A DNA stretch of 64,000 nucleotides from Mixophyes australis (taxonomy: Eukaryota > Chordata > Amphibia > Anura > Limnodynastidae): contig JAVHZZ010000008.1 in the NCBI GenBank assembly GCA_036250195.1, positions 16,001,434 to 16,065,433 of the forward strand. Direction: 5' to 3'. Each line of letters begins with the position of its first letter. The first letter of the stretch is position 1. Below the pieces are notes generated by a model. It saw only the letters and a list, made by a program, of their open reading frames with translations, had not been told where the DNA came from and made no database searches. A program made the translations under genes and the position numbers. Of the stretch, positions 1-10,075 are shown piece after piece.

Positions 1-655
1 TGAGGAAAGGAACCTGACTTGATTTTGTGGTAGATTCTGCTGTATGATAGGAGATATATTTATTACATACTTTTTCTCATACAATGTCATTGTGCTGCAT
101 GTACTTGAAATCCAGGAGATAAATTCTTGGCATAATTGTATCACTAGCAGCAGAATCTATACCTTCATCTCCGCTTCTGCTATGTGTATCCGTCCCTGAC
201 AGTGGAGATTAATTCAGTCAGGGAATCACAGTTTGCGTGGCTCAGATATTAGTCATTTTTTTAAAATAAAATAGGACAATTTCAAGATCATTTTAGTTTC
301 ATGCAAAACAAAAAAAAAGGGAATAGAGAAATGCTTTAGCCACAGTGCAATATGTTACCCAATTACTGGAGCTGGGCTCGCCATGCACCAGCAGTGGAAT
401 GAAAGAGTCTCTGACCAGATGGGAAATCATTCGTAGCATCCGATAAAATAAGTTAGGGAATTTTTTTTTAATGTAAAAGCAATTCATTGTGCAATGTTTA
501 AAGTGACCTTTACTAACCTCTAACGTGACAAATGGTCCATGTCCACAAGAAGTGTTTGAAATCACAAGCAAAGGGACAGATTTTTGGGTCTGTAGTTCAG
601 CTATAGAGAAAAACAAGCTTTATGTTTTAAAGGTAACTTGAGTTCAGGACCATGA
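1..655. other. No recognisable feature
   Basis: AT-rich sequence. I see no coding motif, repeat end or RNA signal. The short open frames here carry no family motif. Confidence 0.6.
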
Positions 656-985
656 CAAGGTGGAGGAATCCTCCACAACAGAACATGCGACAAGGTCTAC
701 TCCGTGTGTGTTTGTGAGTACAACAAGGTCTACTCCGTTTGCTTGTGCGTATGTGCAAGATGGTTTACTCCATGCGTGTTTGTGTGCGTGAGTGAACAAG
801 GTTTACACCCAGTGTGTATGTGAGTGTGCAACAAGGTCTACTCTGTGTGTGCATGTGTTTATGAATACGTGCATTTCTAAGTTTGTATGTGTGTGTGTGT
901 ATGTGTGACTGTGTGTGTGACTGTGTATGTGTGTGTGAGTGTGTGCATTTGTTTGTGCGTGTTTATGTTTGTTTTTGAAACAAGT
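656..985. repeat. Degenerate minisatellite grading into (TG)n
   Basis: The phrase CAAGGTCTACTC recurs about every 40-50 bases with variants (GGTTTACTCC, GGTTTACACC), each followed by a TG-rich stretch. It then passes into a (TGTG)n-like tract with GTGACTGTG interruptions. This looks like a minisatellite that grew beside a TG microsatellite. Confidence 0.7.
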
Positions 986-1390
986 TATACTAAAATAAAT
1001 AAACTGCTTGGGGTGAAAGATATACAGTAAAAAATAAAATAGACAGTGAATTGTCTTGTGCATTGTGTTTTGTCACAAATACAATATATTTCCTAGACCC
1101 AGTGTCAGAGTGTCCGACACCACAAGGCAGCGCGGCTGGTACTGAGCCAGGGATGAAAGTGTCCGGGGTGCCCAGATCAGACATATTGTCCATTGTGTAT
1201 ATGTTTTTTGTGTCCTGTATTTGTCTACATGACTGAAACTTCAATCTGAATAATGAATAATAATATCCTATTGTACCCTCTCGTTTTTGTTTTGCAAACC
1301 ATGAAGGGACTAAAACTGGATGAAAAATCGACACTAAAACCTGGAAATGATTCTAATCCATTTAAGTAATTTTTCCTTCTAACCCATAGA
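986..1390. other. No recognisable feature
   Basis: I find no coding similarity or repeat boundary in this interval. Confidence 0.5.
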
Positions 1391-1540
1391 TTGAGATTTA
1401 CTAAATCTTATAAAAAGGAAAAGTGGAGGTGTTGTCCATAGCCACCAATCAGATTCTAACCACCAATATAGCATGTACTAGATATATGATTGCTACAACC
1501 TGATTGGTTGCTACAACAACCCAACTTTTCCTTGTTAGAC
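1391..1540. mobile_element. Old foldback MITE, same family as the copy at 49.6 kb
   Basis: The left part reads TTTACTAAATC, then AGTGGAGGTG and CCAATCAGATTCTA. The right part is the inverted form, CCTGATTGGTTGCTACAAC followed by ACTTTTCC. These blocks, in the same order, make up the two arms of the much better preserved foldback element at 49567-49743. This copy is strongly diverged and its outer ends are unclear. Confidence 0.6.
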
Positions 1541-1897
1541 GTTTTTTACCCCATAATTCCTATTCTTCCGAAGACACAGAAAAACTTTTACCTGACCACA
1601 TTCCTTCATTGTTATTAGTCTGAACGTGTTCTCTCCTCTCCACCTACAGCAATGTAAACCGATATGTGTTGATTATAAAACAATAGAAATAAAAAACCCA
1701 GAAAACAAGTATTAATGTGATCAATTCAAGATGTTAGTGTTATTTTATTTTGTGACTTGCACAATATAACCCATCATAATTGTATATTGAGTATTAACAT
1801 ACTGTATTAGGTGTGTAATATATATATATATATATATTGTGGCATGAGCCCGCTACTGCTGAAGCACACGCGAACAACTTCTTCCTTTTTATGTAGT

Positions 1898-1903
1898 TTT
1901 ATT
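1898..1903 (-). terminator. Polyadenylation signal in solo LTR
   Basis: AATAAA on the minus strand, correctly placed between the LTR TATA box and the LTR end. It supports the orientation of the solo LTR. Confidence 0.6.
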
Positions 1904-2046
1904 GTCAGGATGGTAAATGTTTTGACACCGTACAGATTTCACAGCAGTACTTGGAGACCCTAAACGCTAGCTAGACATAGCTCAGCTCTCTCAAGACCAG
2001 CCAGCTAACCCAGCGTTGATCTCAGTGCACAAATGATACAAACAAG

Positions 2047-2054
2047 CTTTTATA
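2047..2054 (-). promoter_or_regulatory. TATA box of solo LTR
   Basis: TATAAAAG on the minus strand, upstream of the AATAAA signal at the spacing expected for the U3/R boundary of an LTR. Confidence 0.6.
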
Positions 2055-2640
2055 CCTGATACTCCTCCCCCAGCCTTAGCTTGATGGACAGGTGACACAC
2101 CCACCTTCTCTTTAAAAGGAAACGCCCCATCACTGGCTCTGTTTTGCACTAAAGAGACACACCCTGTCTGTTTGCTGAGAGGAAGGATTTCTCTGCATGT
2201 AAGTTAACCAAACTTAAACTATTGTTTGTTACACATAGGTCTTTACATTCAATCTAGGTGCATTGCTGCACAAATGTTTTACTTTACTTACCTGCTTTCT
2301 CTGCATATTGCCATCTAAATGCCTCCTTTTGTTACAATATATATATTTATATATACATATTTATAAACAAGCCAGCCTTTGTTAGATGTAAATCTCTATA
2401 CCTGGGAGGTGAGTGCATCTGATTCTAACTGCATTTAATGGTGTTTAAAGCATATAGGTCAGTGTAGGACCTGCATATAATGAGGTGCTCTTGACGCTGG
2501 GATGCAGGCTTAAATGTTTTGATCAAAATATGAACCAATACCTCATGATTTCATTTTGCTAGACACACACAGATATGCAGTGTAAAGGATAAGCGCTGAC
2601 AACTGTCTTTTTGTTTTGTATACATATATGGGCATTTATA

Positions 2641-2800
2641 TTGCCACGCAGCTGGTACCAAATACAATATTGGATATACTGAGCACGGGCTTATTGCCAA
2701 GCAGCTGGTACCATATACAATATTGGATATACTGAGCGCGGGCTTATTGCCAAGCAGCTGGTACCATATACAATATGGGATATACTCAGCGCGGGCTTGT
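2641..2800. repeat. 53-bp tandem repeat, three copies
   Basis: Three near-identical units start at TTGCCA(C/A)GCAGCTGGTACC and end in GCGCGGGCTT(A/G), spaced exactly 53 bases apart. The copy of the same element near 13.95-14.02 kb holds about one unit in inverted orientation, so the expansion is local to this copy. Confidence 0.85.
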
Positions 2801-2877
2801 TTTTTCTCTGGTCTTGTTTCATATATATATATATATACATATATATAAATATATATATATATATACAAGTTAACCCG

Positions 2878-2900
2878 TGCATGATAATCATGCATTCTAG
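2878..2900 (+). mobile_element. Possible Helitron 3' end (hairpin plus CTAG)
   Basis: GCATGAT-A-ATCATGC is a perfect short hairpin. It is followed within four bases by CTAG and then T, as expected for a Helitron (hairpin, CTRR, insertion before T). The hairpin is closer to CTRR than the usual 10-12 bases, so this is tentative. Confidence 0.4.
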
Positions 2901-3159
2901 TCAAATCAAGCTACTTAAGGTGTTAAAAAGGTTCTTGTCATGCATTTGGGCCTAGCCCAGGCCTCCTCAGGGGAAGAGCGTTACTTCCCGACACAAGCGC
3001 ACTTTTTTAACGTGGTTTTGTCCACATGTCACCACCTCATCATTTTTCTCCATCACCTCATCCTTCATCTTCATATCCTTCATCAAGCTACTTAAGGTGT
3101 TAAAAACTCCCCACTGTCACCCCCGGCAACCACCAACCACTCCCAACTGTCACTTCTCC

Positions 3160-3258
3160 TTCAAGAAATATATAGGTCAGTGTATAACTCTGCGCAGCAG
3201 GTGGCGCTGCAGCTTGGTTTTTTTTTCCACACACGCCACTAGGCATTTATATAGTAGA
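3160..3258 (-). mobile_element. Possible Helitron-like 5' end
   Basis: Read on the minus strand the segment begins A|TCTACTATATAAATGCC and then GTGGCG. A TC start after A and an AT-rich first 15 bases suit a Helitron 5' end. No matching 3' end on this strand was found, and the Helitron coding remnant just to the right lies on the opposite strand. Confidence 0.35.
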
Positions 3259-3555
3259 TATATGGTTAACGTTGCTCCTCACCTTTATAAATACACACAC
3301 AAAACACACAAAAAAAATTGGTAAAATGTTTGCAATTGCCTCTTTTATGTACTTGACTATTCCTACGGACTAGATTTTCCTAATATCTGGGGCTTATTTT
3401 GGTTGCTTTATTTAGGTCTTTTTGTTTGGCAGTTACCATTTAGAACGACCTTTGCTATTCCGAATTGACTCGATTTTCTATCCATTCATTTGACTTGACT
3501 TAGTTAAAAATAATAGGAATGTACTAATTCATTTAAGCAACAAAGTGTAACTGCG

Positions 3556-3960
3556 ATGCCACCTAAAAGGCAAATGTCTGCTGTGGAAGTAACTGCACAG
3601 GAAGAAGCAGCAAAAATACGAAGGGCAGAGCGGGATTAAGCCCAACGACAAACTATGACTGATGACCAAAGAGAACGTGACCGTCATCACCATGTAAGTA
3701 TGACTCCGCAGCAAACTGCCCGTCACAGAGAAAACAATCGAAGAGCGAACAGGACAGAGGTAATATCACATCAGCTCCTACAGAGTCAGTGAACAAGATG
3801 TCACGCCGGTCTTCATGTCGGTAACTTGGATGAAACAAATATTAATGCTCATAACTGTGGTCCCATGAACAGTATTTGTGAATTTTGACCCGCTAAACAT
3901 TTTGCAGTTGAGCCGCCATCTGACAAACTATTCAATCAATGCTGACACAAGGGTAAAATC
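3556..3960 (+). pseudogene. Decayed Helitron replication-helicase (RepHel) N-terminal fragment
   Basis: A single frame of 135 codons starts MPPKRQMS and runs without frameshift. It matches the family's N-terminal region: a basic, Q/R/E-rich start, the HNCGPMNSICEF zinc-finger-like segment, then KLFNQC followed after one codon by HKGK. Four in-frame stops break it (TAA at 3637; TGA at 3790, 3886 and 3943). The last two fall where the family normally has cysteines of the zinc-binding cluster. A full RepHel protein is well over 1000 residues, so only the first tenth remains. Downstream sequence loses similarity quickly. The intact frame with point stops suggests death by substitution, not rearrangement. 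Identification is from motif order, without a search. Confidence 0.7.
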
Positions 3961-4164
3961 AAATAGGGGCAATAAGGTCTGCCCCTGTTATTGAGAACTT
4001 AATGAAAGGACAGCAGAGTACAGCGATCTGCAGACGTGAAAATCAAAATTTTTGGTTGCATGAAAGAGAGGAAATTTGTAAATACTCTGAGAAGATTTAC
4101 ACAAAAAAATGTAGAATATAAAGAAATATTTGTCAAATAGGAATTGTGATAAGTTCTATTTTTT

Positions 4165-4296
4165 TGTCTGCTCCCGGAAGAAACCCACGCAAACATGGGG
4201 AGAAACTCCACACAGCTAAGACCATGGCCAGGAATCGAACTCATGACCGGAGTGCTGTGAGACAGATGTGCTTACCACTAAGCCACCATGCTGCCC
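4165..4296 (-). mobile_element. tRNA-promoter SINE, 5' part
   Basis: On the minus strand it begins GGGCAGCATGGTGGCTTAGTGG (A-box-like TGGCTTAGTGG) and has the B-box-like GAGTTCGATTCC, then GTGTGGAGTTT and GCGTGGGTTTCTTCC. It is the 5' half of the family seen complete at 42.18 kb and 17.9 kb. The right half and GAT tail are missing. Confidence 0.8.
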
Positions 4297-4403
4297 AATG
4301 CATTTGACAATTCTACCTGTTTGAATGTGGAAAGAGAAGTAGTGAACTCCACCCAATATGATTATTATTAACATTATTTATCTCTGAACGTTATTGTCAG
4401 GTT

Positions 4404-5057
4404 GAAAGCATAAATCTGATATGATGAAATAGAACATTGAATGTCAGGACACAATAAAATATTACATTTATACATAGAAGTGAACCTGATTTTCAACTCA
4501 GATAAATGTTTGACCAAATTTTTTAAAAAAAGAAACAATTAGCCCAGTAGGAGGTAATTAGGTTGAGCAAACCCTTTTGTGAGGAGACCTGCTTAAGATA
4601 TCCAGATCACAGAGATCCATTGTGCTTGATCCTATATTCCCCTAATTGACTTCCTTTCAATAGGTAGTGTAAACACCATAGGACCATTAGGTGTGAATTA
4701 GAGAGAGAGCCATATGCTTAGGTGAGAATCTTGCAGCCAAGGAAAGCATGTGAAGGCCTATACAAGTATATAGAAATATGAACTTATCTTTGCAAAAGGT
4801 ATGTCAGATTGTCATAATTCCATAATGTTTGGTATTTAAATGTGGGGGAGATTATGACCGGTTTATCGAAGGGGTAGTAATGTCTCTGGGATATATCTGT
4901 GAAGAATTACCCAAAGGTCAAGACTTTGGGAATATTTGTTGTCAAACTATAATGACACCCAGGGGACATCCTTGCCCCCCTAATAGCATTTTCCCTGCCC
5001 CTGTGAAGACCGTCCCATTTGATTTTGCTTAAAAAACATGTGTTAGGAAGGGGCAGG
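4404..5057 (+). mobile_element. Internal tail of an LTR retrotransposon
   Basis: The segment matches, at roughly 85-90% by eye, the inverted segment at 56.6-57.38 kb. It ends in the purine-rich AGGAAGGGGCAGG immediately before a TG...CA unit, as a polypurine tract would precede a 3' LTR. Relative to the other copy about 120-140 bases are missing near 4785. Everything further 5' (gag, most of pol) is absent. Confidence 0.6.
4829..5032 (+). CDS. Short open frame in retrotransposon tail, function unknown
   Basis: A 67-residue frame ends VPFDFA and stop. The second copy of the element keeps the same frame and the same C-terminus at 56625-56867, with mostly single-residue differences (for example GQDFGNIC against GQDFGTIC). 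It contains LGYICEELPKGQDFG and GHPCPP. I do not recognise a family. Its position, ending just before the putative polypurine tract, suggests the 3' end of the element's last gene. The true start is likely upstream, because the frame in the other copy is longer. Confidence 0.45.
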   Translation: MVFKCGGDYDRFIEGVVMSLGYICEELPKGQDFGNICCQTIMTPRGHPCPPNSIFPAPVKTVPFDFA

Positions 5058-5704
5058 TGTCAGACTTTTTGGGAAATCAATTCACATTAATAAGCTGTCC
5101 ATCTTTCAAGTCAAATTTCCCTTGGCCAGAATGCAATTCATGTAAGTGCTAATCTGAATGTAACCCCTTTTATTTTAAACTGTTTGGCATGTGTTTGTTT
5201 TATATCAGTTGTTTATGAATTATTTGCCTTTATATCTGAATGCCCTGTACTTTTGTATATTAAATCTAAAATTGAATGTGTTGCGTCCTTAATACTCTAA
5301 TGAATCTATTAGCCTGTTAGAAGAAATAGCTCGACCAAGTTAACCCAGTGTGTGATTTGTTGATACATTTTATTAGCAAGCTTAGTGTATACTTGCAATT
5401 ACATTTGTGTAACAGTCTGTAGGTGTGAAGAGTTAACCCTGTGCTTGCTGGTGTGGGTCTTACTAGTCTGTGGATAGCTAGAAGCTTTGTGTGCCAGTGT
5501 GGGACAGTATATTGGGGTCCTATTGCCCGTATTCAATAGGTGGTGGCAAACATGAAGTGTCTGGGGGTGTGACCTCTGTTTGGGGGCGATTCAGTAGGTG
5601 TATTACCTGTGTGATAGCCAGAGAGAGACTGCAGGCTGAAATTGTGTGTGACCTCATATAGCGAACAACCCAAAGTCACGGCAGCTGGAAGCGTGTTCGT
5701 AACA
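5058..5704 (+). mobile_element. 3' LTR of the same retrotransposon
   Basis: The unit of 647 bp starts TGTCAGACTTTTTGGG and ends GTGTTCGTAACA (GTGACA in the other copy), so TG...CA. A purine-rich tract directly precedes it. The second copy at 55953-56604 aligns along its whole length. The terminal pattern TGTCAG...CGTGACA is shared with the solo LTR at 40.1 kb, which suggests a related superfamily. No matching 5' LTR is seen upstream. Confidence 0.65.
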
Positions 5705-5764
5705 TTTATTATATTGCCAATGGTTGAATATCCTACTTTCAGAAAAATAAATGTCAGTGACAAA

Positions 5765-6655
5765 ATGATTGTGTATTAAGTGCCATCAAGATAAAAACAT
5801 TTGAAACTTGTTTCTCTAATTAAAGACATTGGCAACTTCGTACCCGTTGAAATTTGAAGTCGAAGTAAAGATGTAAAGATGAAACGTAAGCACCTCTGTG
5901 AATTGGCTGCTCATTATTCAGAAGTGGTAACAATGTGCAATTCAAAAAGAAAGTCGTTACAGTATGCAGATCTTCCTTGTTTTCCCAAGACTTCAACACA
6001 GTTTAAGCAATAAAATAACTTAATCTCTCCGGAATGCGATATTGCAGAACTATGACAAGGACGTGAGATTGACAGAATGTGTAATATTGTATCTGATTTA
6101 TGACATAGGTGTTTGATTTCAAGGGCATGATTTGAAATGACCCTGTTGCAAATTAATGTAGGCATTTACACACAATGATTTGGAATGACGTCTCAAGACA
6201 TGTTTCATTATTATTCTGTTCACTGAAATGACAACGCGTGCAACGGATATGAAGGTATTGTTTGGTGTAAGTCATTAGAATTCCTGAAAAAAAATAATGC
6301 GCAGTTCTTAGTGGATAGAAAGGCTACCACCTTGGTTTAAAGAAACCTATAGGGTCTGCTGTTGGCTAAAGTTAGATAACAAAAAGGCACGGGCATTGCA
6401 ATTCTTTATGTGTAAGTGCTATAGAAACAAAGACAATAGAACCTTGATAATTACAACATTTCCAGACATTGTATGCTAAAGGGGATGGATACCCTCAGCC
6501 CAATTGCGTTACGTGACTGTCTCGGAGGCTTGACAAAAGCAGGGCAAACCTGGCCAAAATAGAAATACCAAGGGTGGATGTGAGCAACATGTGATAGATT
6601 GAGCTCCACTCATGTGATGTTTTCTTTGGCTAAGTATGTAACACTGCTGTTGAGT
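5765..6655. other. No recognisable feature
   Basis: AT-rich, no repeat ends or coding motifs seen. Confidence 0.5.
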
Positions 6656-6676
6656 CGAACAACTAAGATGGTGCAT

Positions 6677-6820
6677 AGGCTACAGCACAAAACTTACTCG
6701 GAAAGACTAAAAGATCTTACTATGTATAGTTTGGAGCAGAGAAGGGAACGGGGGACATGTTAGAAACTTTCAAATATATCAAGGGTTTTACTAAGGTACA
6801 GGAGGGAAACATTCTTCAAA
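6677..6820 (+). pseudogene. LINE ORF2 C-terminal fragment, upstream piece
   Basis: One frame gives KTYSERLKDLTMYSLEQRRERG up to a TAG at 6761. A one-base shift then gives MLETFKYIKGFTKVQEG, which continues the same domain. The block SERL...LE.RR.RGD...ETFK...GF is characteristic of the region after the reverse transcriptase of CR1/L2-type LINEs. It runs directly into the first unit of the tandem array. Confidence 0.7.
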
Positions 6821-7700
6821 GGAAGAGAAGTATTAGAACACGAGGACATGTACTGACACTGGGGGGAAGAGAAGTATTAGAACACGAGGACATGCACTGA
6901 CACTGGGGGGAAGAGAAGTATTAAAACACGAGGACATGCACTGACACTGGAAGGAAGAGAAGTATTAGAACATGAGGACATGCACTGACACTGGGGGGAA
7001 GAGAAGTATTAGAACACGAGGACATGCACTGACACTGGGTGGAAGAGAAGTATTAGAACACGAGGACATGCACTGACACTGGAGGGAAGAGAAGTATTAG
7101 AACACGAGGACATGCACTGACACTGGGGGGAAGAGAAGTATTAGAACACAAGGACATGTACTGACACTGGAGGGAAGAGAAGTATTAGAACACGAGGACA
7201 TGCACTGACACTGGAGGGAAGAGAAGTATTAGAACACGAGGACATGTACTGACACTGGGGGGAAGAGAAGTATTAGAACATGAGGACATGCACTGACACT
7301 GGGGGGAAGAGAAGTATTAAAACACGAGGACATGCACTGACACTGGAAGGAAGAAAAGTATTAGAACATGAGGACATGCACTGACACTGGAGGGAAGAGA
7401 AGTATTAGAACACGAGGACATGCACTGACACTGGGGGGAAGAGAAGTATTAGAACACAAGGACATGTACTGACACTGGAGGGAAGAGAAGTATTAGAACA
7501 CGAGGACATGCACTGACACTGGAGGGAAGAGAAGTATTAGAACACGAGGACGTGCACTGACACTGGGGGGAAGAGAAGTATTAGAACACGAGGACATGTA
7601 CTGACACTGGGGGGAAGAGAAGTATTAGAACATGAGGACATGTACTGACACTGGGGGGAAGAGAAGTATTAGAACACGAGGACATGCACTGACACTGGGG
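6821..7700 (+). repeat. 44-bp tandem array, 20 units
   Basis: Units of the form GGAAGAGAAGTATTAGAACA... GAGGACATG(C/T)ACTGACACTG follow each other at exactly 44 bases; the first and last GAGGACATG are 836 bases apart (19 x 44). The unit is LINE coding sequence (RSIRTRGHxLTLGG). Because 44 is not a multiple of three, each unit shifts the frame, so the array destroys the gene. Variants occur at the last five G/A positions, at ACATG(C/T)AC and at AACA(C/T)GAGG, and they recur in blocks. Confidence 0.95.
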
Positions 7701-7874
7701 GGAAGTAGGTGCAGAGGAAATCTAAGAAAAAACTACTTCACAGAAAGGGTAGTGGATAAGTGGAATATCCTCCCATCAGAAGGGGTAGAGGATGATACAG
7801 TAGAGCAATTTAAACATGCTTGGGATAGACATAAGGATAGCTTTACAAAAATTAAAGGACCAAATAGGGTTTAA
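7701..7874 (+). pseudogene. LINE ORF2 C-terminus
   Basis: Continues from the last array unit as SRCRGNLRKNYFTERVVDKW, then NILPSE, then TVEQFKHAWDRH, ending PNRV and TAA at 7872. The pattern R.N.RK..F..RVV..WN.LP...V.A.TV..FK...D is the standard C-terminal end of CR1/L2-like ORF2 proteins. In this stretch the frame is undamaged. Confidence 0.75.
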
Positions 7875-7965
7875 GATATACATAGGTTAATAAAAAGAAA
7901 TGGGCAGGCTGGATGGGCCAAGCGTTTCTTATCTGCCATCAAATTCTATGTTTTTATGAGTCTTC

Positions 7966-8840
7966 CAAGAGATCATGTTCTATAATACAATTCAGCTGGC
8001 AGCTTCCATTCCCTTTAATCTTTTTTTTTAATGAATTACAAATTATAGTCACCAAACCCTTATCAACGCTTCAACTGCCAAATATGTCTGGGCAAACATA
8101 GTCTCTGACTGACATGTCTGTAACAGTATATGAGCAATTGTAATACATTTGTGGTACACTCTATGAAACATTTGAATGGGGATAGGAAAGGAATATCCTA
8201 ATTTCACCCAAAAAGAATCCTAGTTAAATCAAACATTAATCCAAAATAGAGTGTGGGATATCTACAAGTAAATATAGATTAATAAGTGGGATGAGGATGT
8301 TGAAGAAACATTGATTTGCTATCTAATCATAACATTTATAGATGCCAAATACTCAAAAACATTTTTTTAGTTTTTGTAGTAAACCCCAATCTAAAGAAAA
8401 GTAAAAACAAATGTTTTCCACTGAAATAAAAAAAAGAGTTAGAAAACAACAGGGGGAATGTTTGGGAGAGAGTTTTGCTACTTAAGGAAAAAAGCCAGAC
8501 AATTTATGAGCTTCTCAAATATGGAAAGACAGATTAGAGAACAGGACATATATGCCACAGATGTTCAACTGAAAAAGAAAAGAAAAATATATATTGTGTT
8601 CTCTAGATAGTGTGTTTTAAGAGGAGTTAGTGTCTGCAATTGCTACACAGCAATAACAGGAAGATAGTTGCTTTTGGCTAAAGTCTTAGTCTAGCCTGTC
8701 TGTATGTCCAACTTCCCATTAAACCTAAACATAAAGGGTTATTCTACTCAAACATTATTACAATTTTTTTTTGCGATCAGAATAAATATCATTACTAGAA
8801 TAACTCCTTGAAATAGAACATCTACCCGAAATTGGAGAAT
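7966..8840. other. No recognisable feature
   Basis: AT-rich, nothing identified. Confidence 0.5.
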
Positions 8841-8844
8841 GAAA

Positions 8845-9090
8845 GACTAAGACATGGCTGCTGCGGCCATTTGGCAGATATGTTGTGAATATCTGACGCT
8901 GCTTCGCATACATCTGTAGCCGTGGAAACAAATCGTGGACTGCAATTGCTCTTTCCATGGTTACAAATGTTACTAAAGAGTGTCAGATATTCACAGCACG
9001 TCTGCCAAATGGCAGCAACATCCATACCTGAGTCTGGCAACTGCCAGCTTCCTCCGTGCAGCTGCCAGAAATTGAAGGGTAGAGAGATAT
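8845..9090. mobile_element. Foldback element (imperfect)
   Basis: GCCATTTGGCAGATATGTTG and TGAATATCTGACG near the left side reappear inverted on the right as TGTCAGATATTCACAGCACG and TCTGCCAAATGGC. The centre holds GTGGAAAC...GTGGACTGCAATTG. The segment at 41.06-41.46 kb has related pieces (ACATCTGTA, TGTGGACTACA, ATATCTGCCAAAT). A short foldback MITE is the simplest reading. Confidence 0.6.
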
Positions 9091-9689
9091 CAGTTATTAA
9101 CATCCATTTTCTCTTACACATAAAATGTGTTTTGTTTTTTTAAACAACTTACATGGACCAGTAATTAAAACATTAATAGAAAATGTATGAGTGGGAATAT
9201 TGTTTCAAAATCACAAATCACCCCATTCATCTATAGGTGTCATGTAAAGAGGCAAGAACATTTGATTCAAGATTCATCAGAATAGAATATATTTTTAGCA
9301 AGATTCCGGCCAAATTATTGCAATTCAGCAAATCAGAATGCTCAATTTCATGCATAATTATTAAGAAGGACACATAATCAATGACTTAACTAACGACATA
9401 GTGTGACTGCTATAGGGCCCAGCCGAATGAGGAGGTCACTAACCCAATGATTGGCTGCTACTATAACTCACATACCTGAGCGCTTCCTCTCCCCTTTCCA
9501 TGTTTCTAAGTCAACTGGTTGACCCTAACCTTTCCGATACGTAGTGTACTGTAGTGGTAACCATAATGCAGGAAACCGAGAGACGCGGCTCTCGAAAGCA
9601 GAAGTTATACACCTAACATGAAAAAAGGAAATAGCTTAATTAGTTAATAATAGCAAATTTAGTAGCATGAGCCTTTTGCACAGACATAG
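9091..9689. other. No recognisable feature
   Basis: No repeat boundary or coding motif seen. Confidence 0.5.
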
Positions 9690-10075
9690 TAGTTGCCTGA
9701 AAATAAAGTTTGACTTATCTGGTCATAAGGAGGTGGCATCAGCGACTGTCCAGATATCCGATCGTACCAGAACACTGACAGAAGCTTCTTCCAAATGCAC
9801 AGGTGTCTGACAATAGTGTCTAACGTCAGTGCGCCCTGAATGAATTTCTATTTAAAGCGGCAATGTCAGGACCACTCGGGTTAACAGTTAAGAGAGTGGT
9901 CCCGACATTGCCACTTTAAGTAAAAATTCATTGAGAGTGCATTGACGTCAGACACTACTGTCAGACACCTGTTCATTCGGAAGAAGCTCCTGTCAGTGTT
10001 CTGCTATGATTGGATATCTGGAGAGTCACTGATCAGGTAAGTCTGTGCATATTCTTGTTGTTTTATTCTCAAATC
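9690..10075. mobile_element. Long foldback element with arms of about 150 bp
   Basis: The left arm contains TCCAGATATCCGATCG, CAGAACACTGACAGAAGC, GGTGTCTGACAATAGTGTCT and GGCAATGTCAGGACCACTC. The right arm has the same blocks inverted at roughly 85-90% identity, and the two are separated by a loop of about 25-30 bases (GGGTTAACAGTTAAGAGA). No coding sequence. The superfamily is unknown. Confidence 0.8.

Larger units (their letters stand above)
1838..2336 (-). mobile_element. Solo LTR of an LTR retrotransposon
   Basis: The unit begins TGTGGCATG and ends GTTACA, so it has the TG...CA ends of an LTR, and is 499 bp long. Read on the minus strand it has LTR logic: a TATAAAAG box, then about 145 bases later AATAAA, then about 60 bases to the end. 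It sits in an AT dinucleotide run, so the target duplication cannot be assigned. There is no internal region, primer-binding site or coding sequence on either side, hence a solo LTR. Superfamily (Ty3/gypsy or endogenous retrovirus) cannot be told from the LTR alone. Confidence 0.65.
2375..2900 (+). mobile_element. Dispersed repeat A, possibly a non-autonomous Helitron, copy 1
   Basis: The blocks CCTATACCTGGGAGGTGA-type, AGCATATAGGTCAGTGTAGG, GGGATGCAGGCTTAAAT, AGATATGCAGTGTAAAGG and GCGCTGACAACTGTC recur in the same order near 14.0-14.65 kb in both orientations, so this is a dispersed element. It contains a three-copy 53-bp tandem repeat and an AT run. Its right end has a hairpin followed by CTAG and then T, which fits a Helitron 3' end. 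Class assignment is inference; the repeat itself is directly seen. Confidence 0.6.
6656..7965 (+). mobile_element. 3' end of a CR1/L2-like LINE carrying an internal tandem array
   Basis: Two coding pieces of a non-LTR reverse-transcriptase C-terminal region flank a 20-copy 44-bp array. After the stop codon comes a short 3' tail with GGCTGGATGGGCCAA and CAAATTCTATG, typical of the 3' ends of such LINEs. The copy is 5'-truncated; no reverse transcriptase core is present. Family name is inferred from the WNILPSE and TVEQFKHAWDRH motifs. Confidence 0.7.

Noticed and set aside
3637..3945. TGA codons in the Helitron remnant read as cysteine or selenocysteine
   Set aside because: There is also an in-frame TAA and another TGA outside the cysteine positions, and no structural element supporting recoding. 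Ordinary decay is enough.
6821..7700. CRISPR-like array
   Set aside because: Units follow each other without spacers, derive from LINE coding sequence, and the context is vertebrate.
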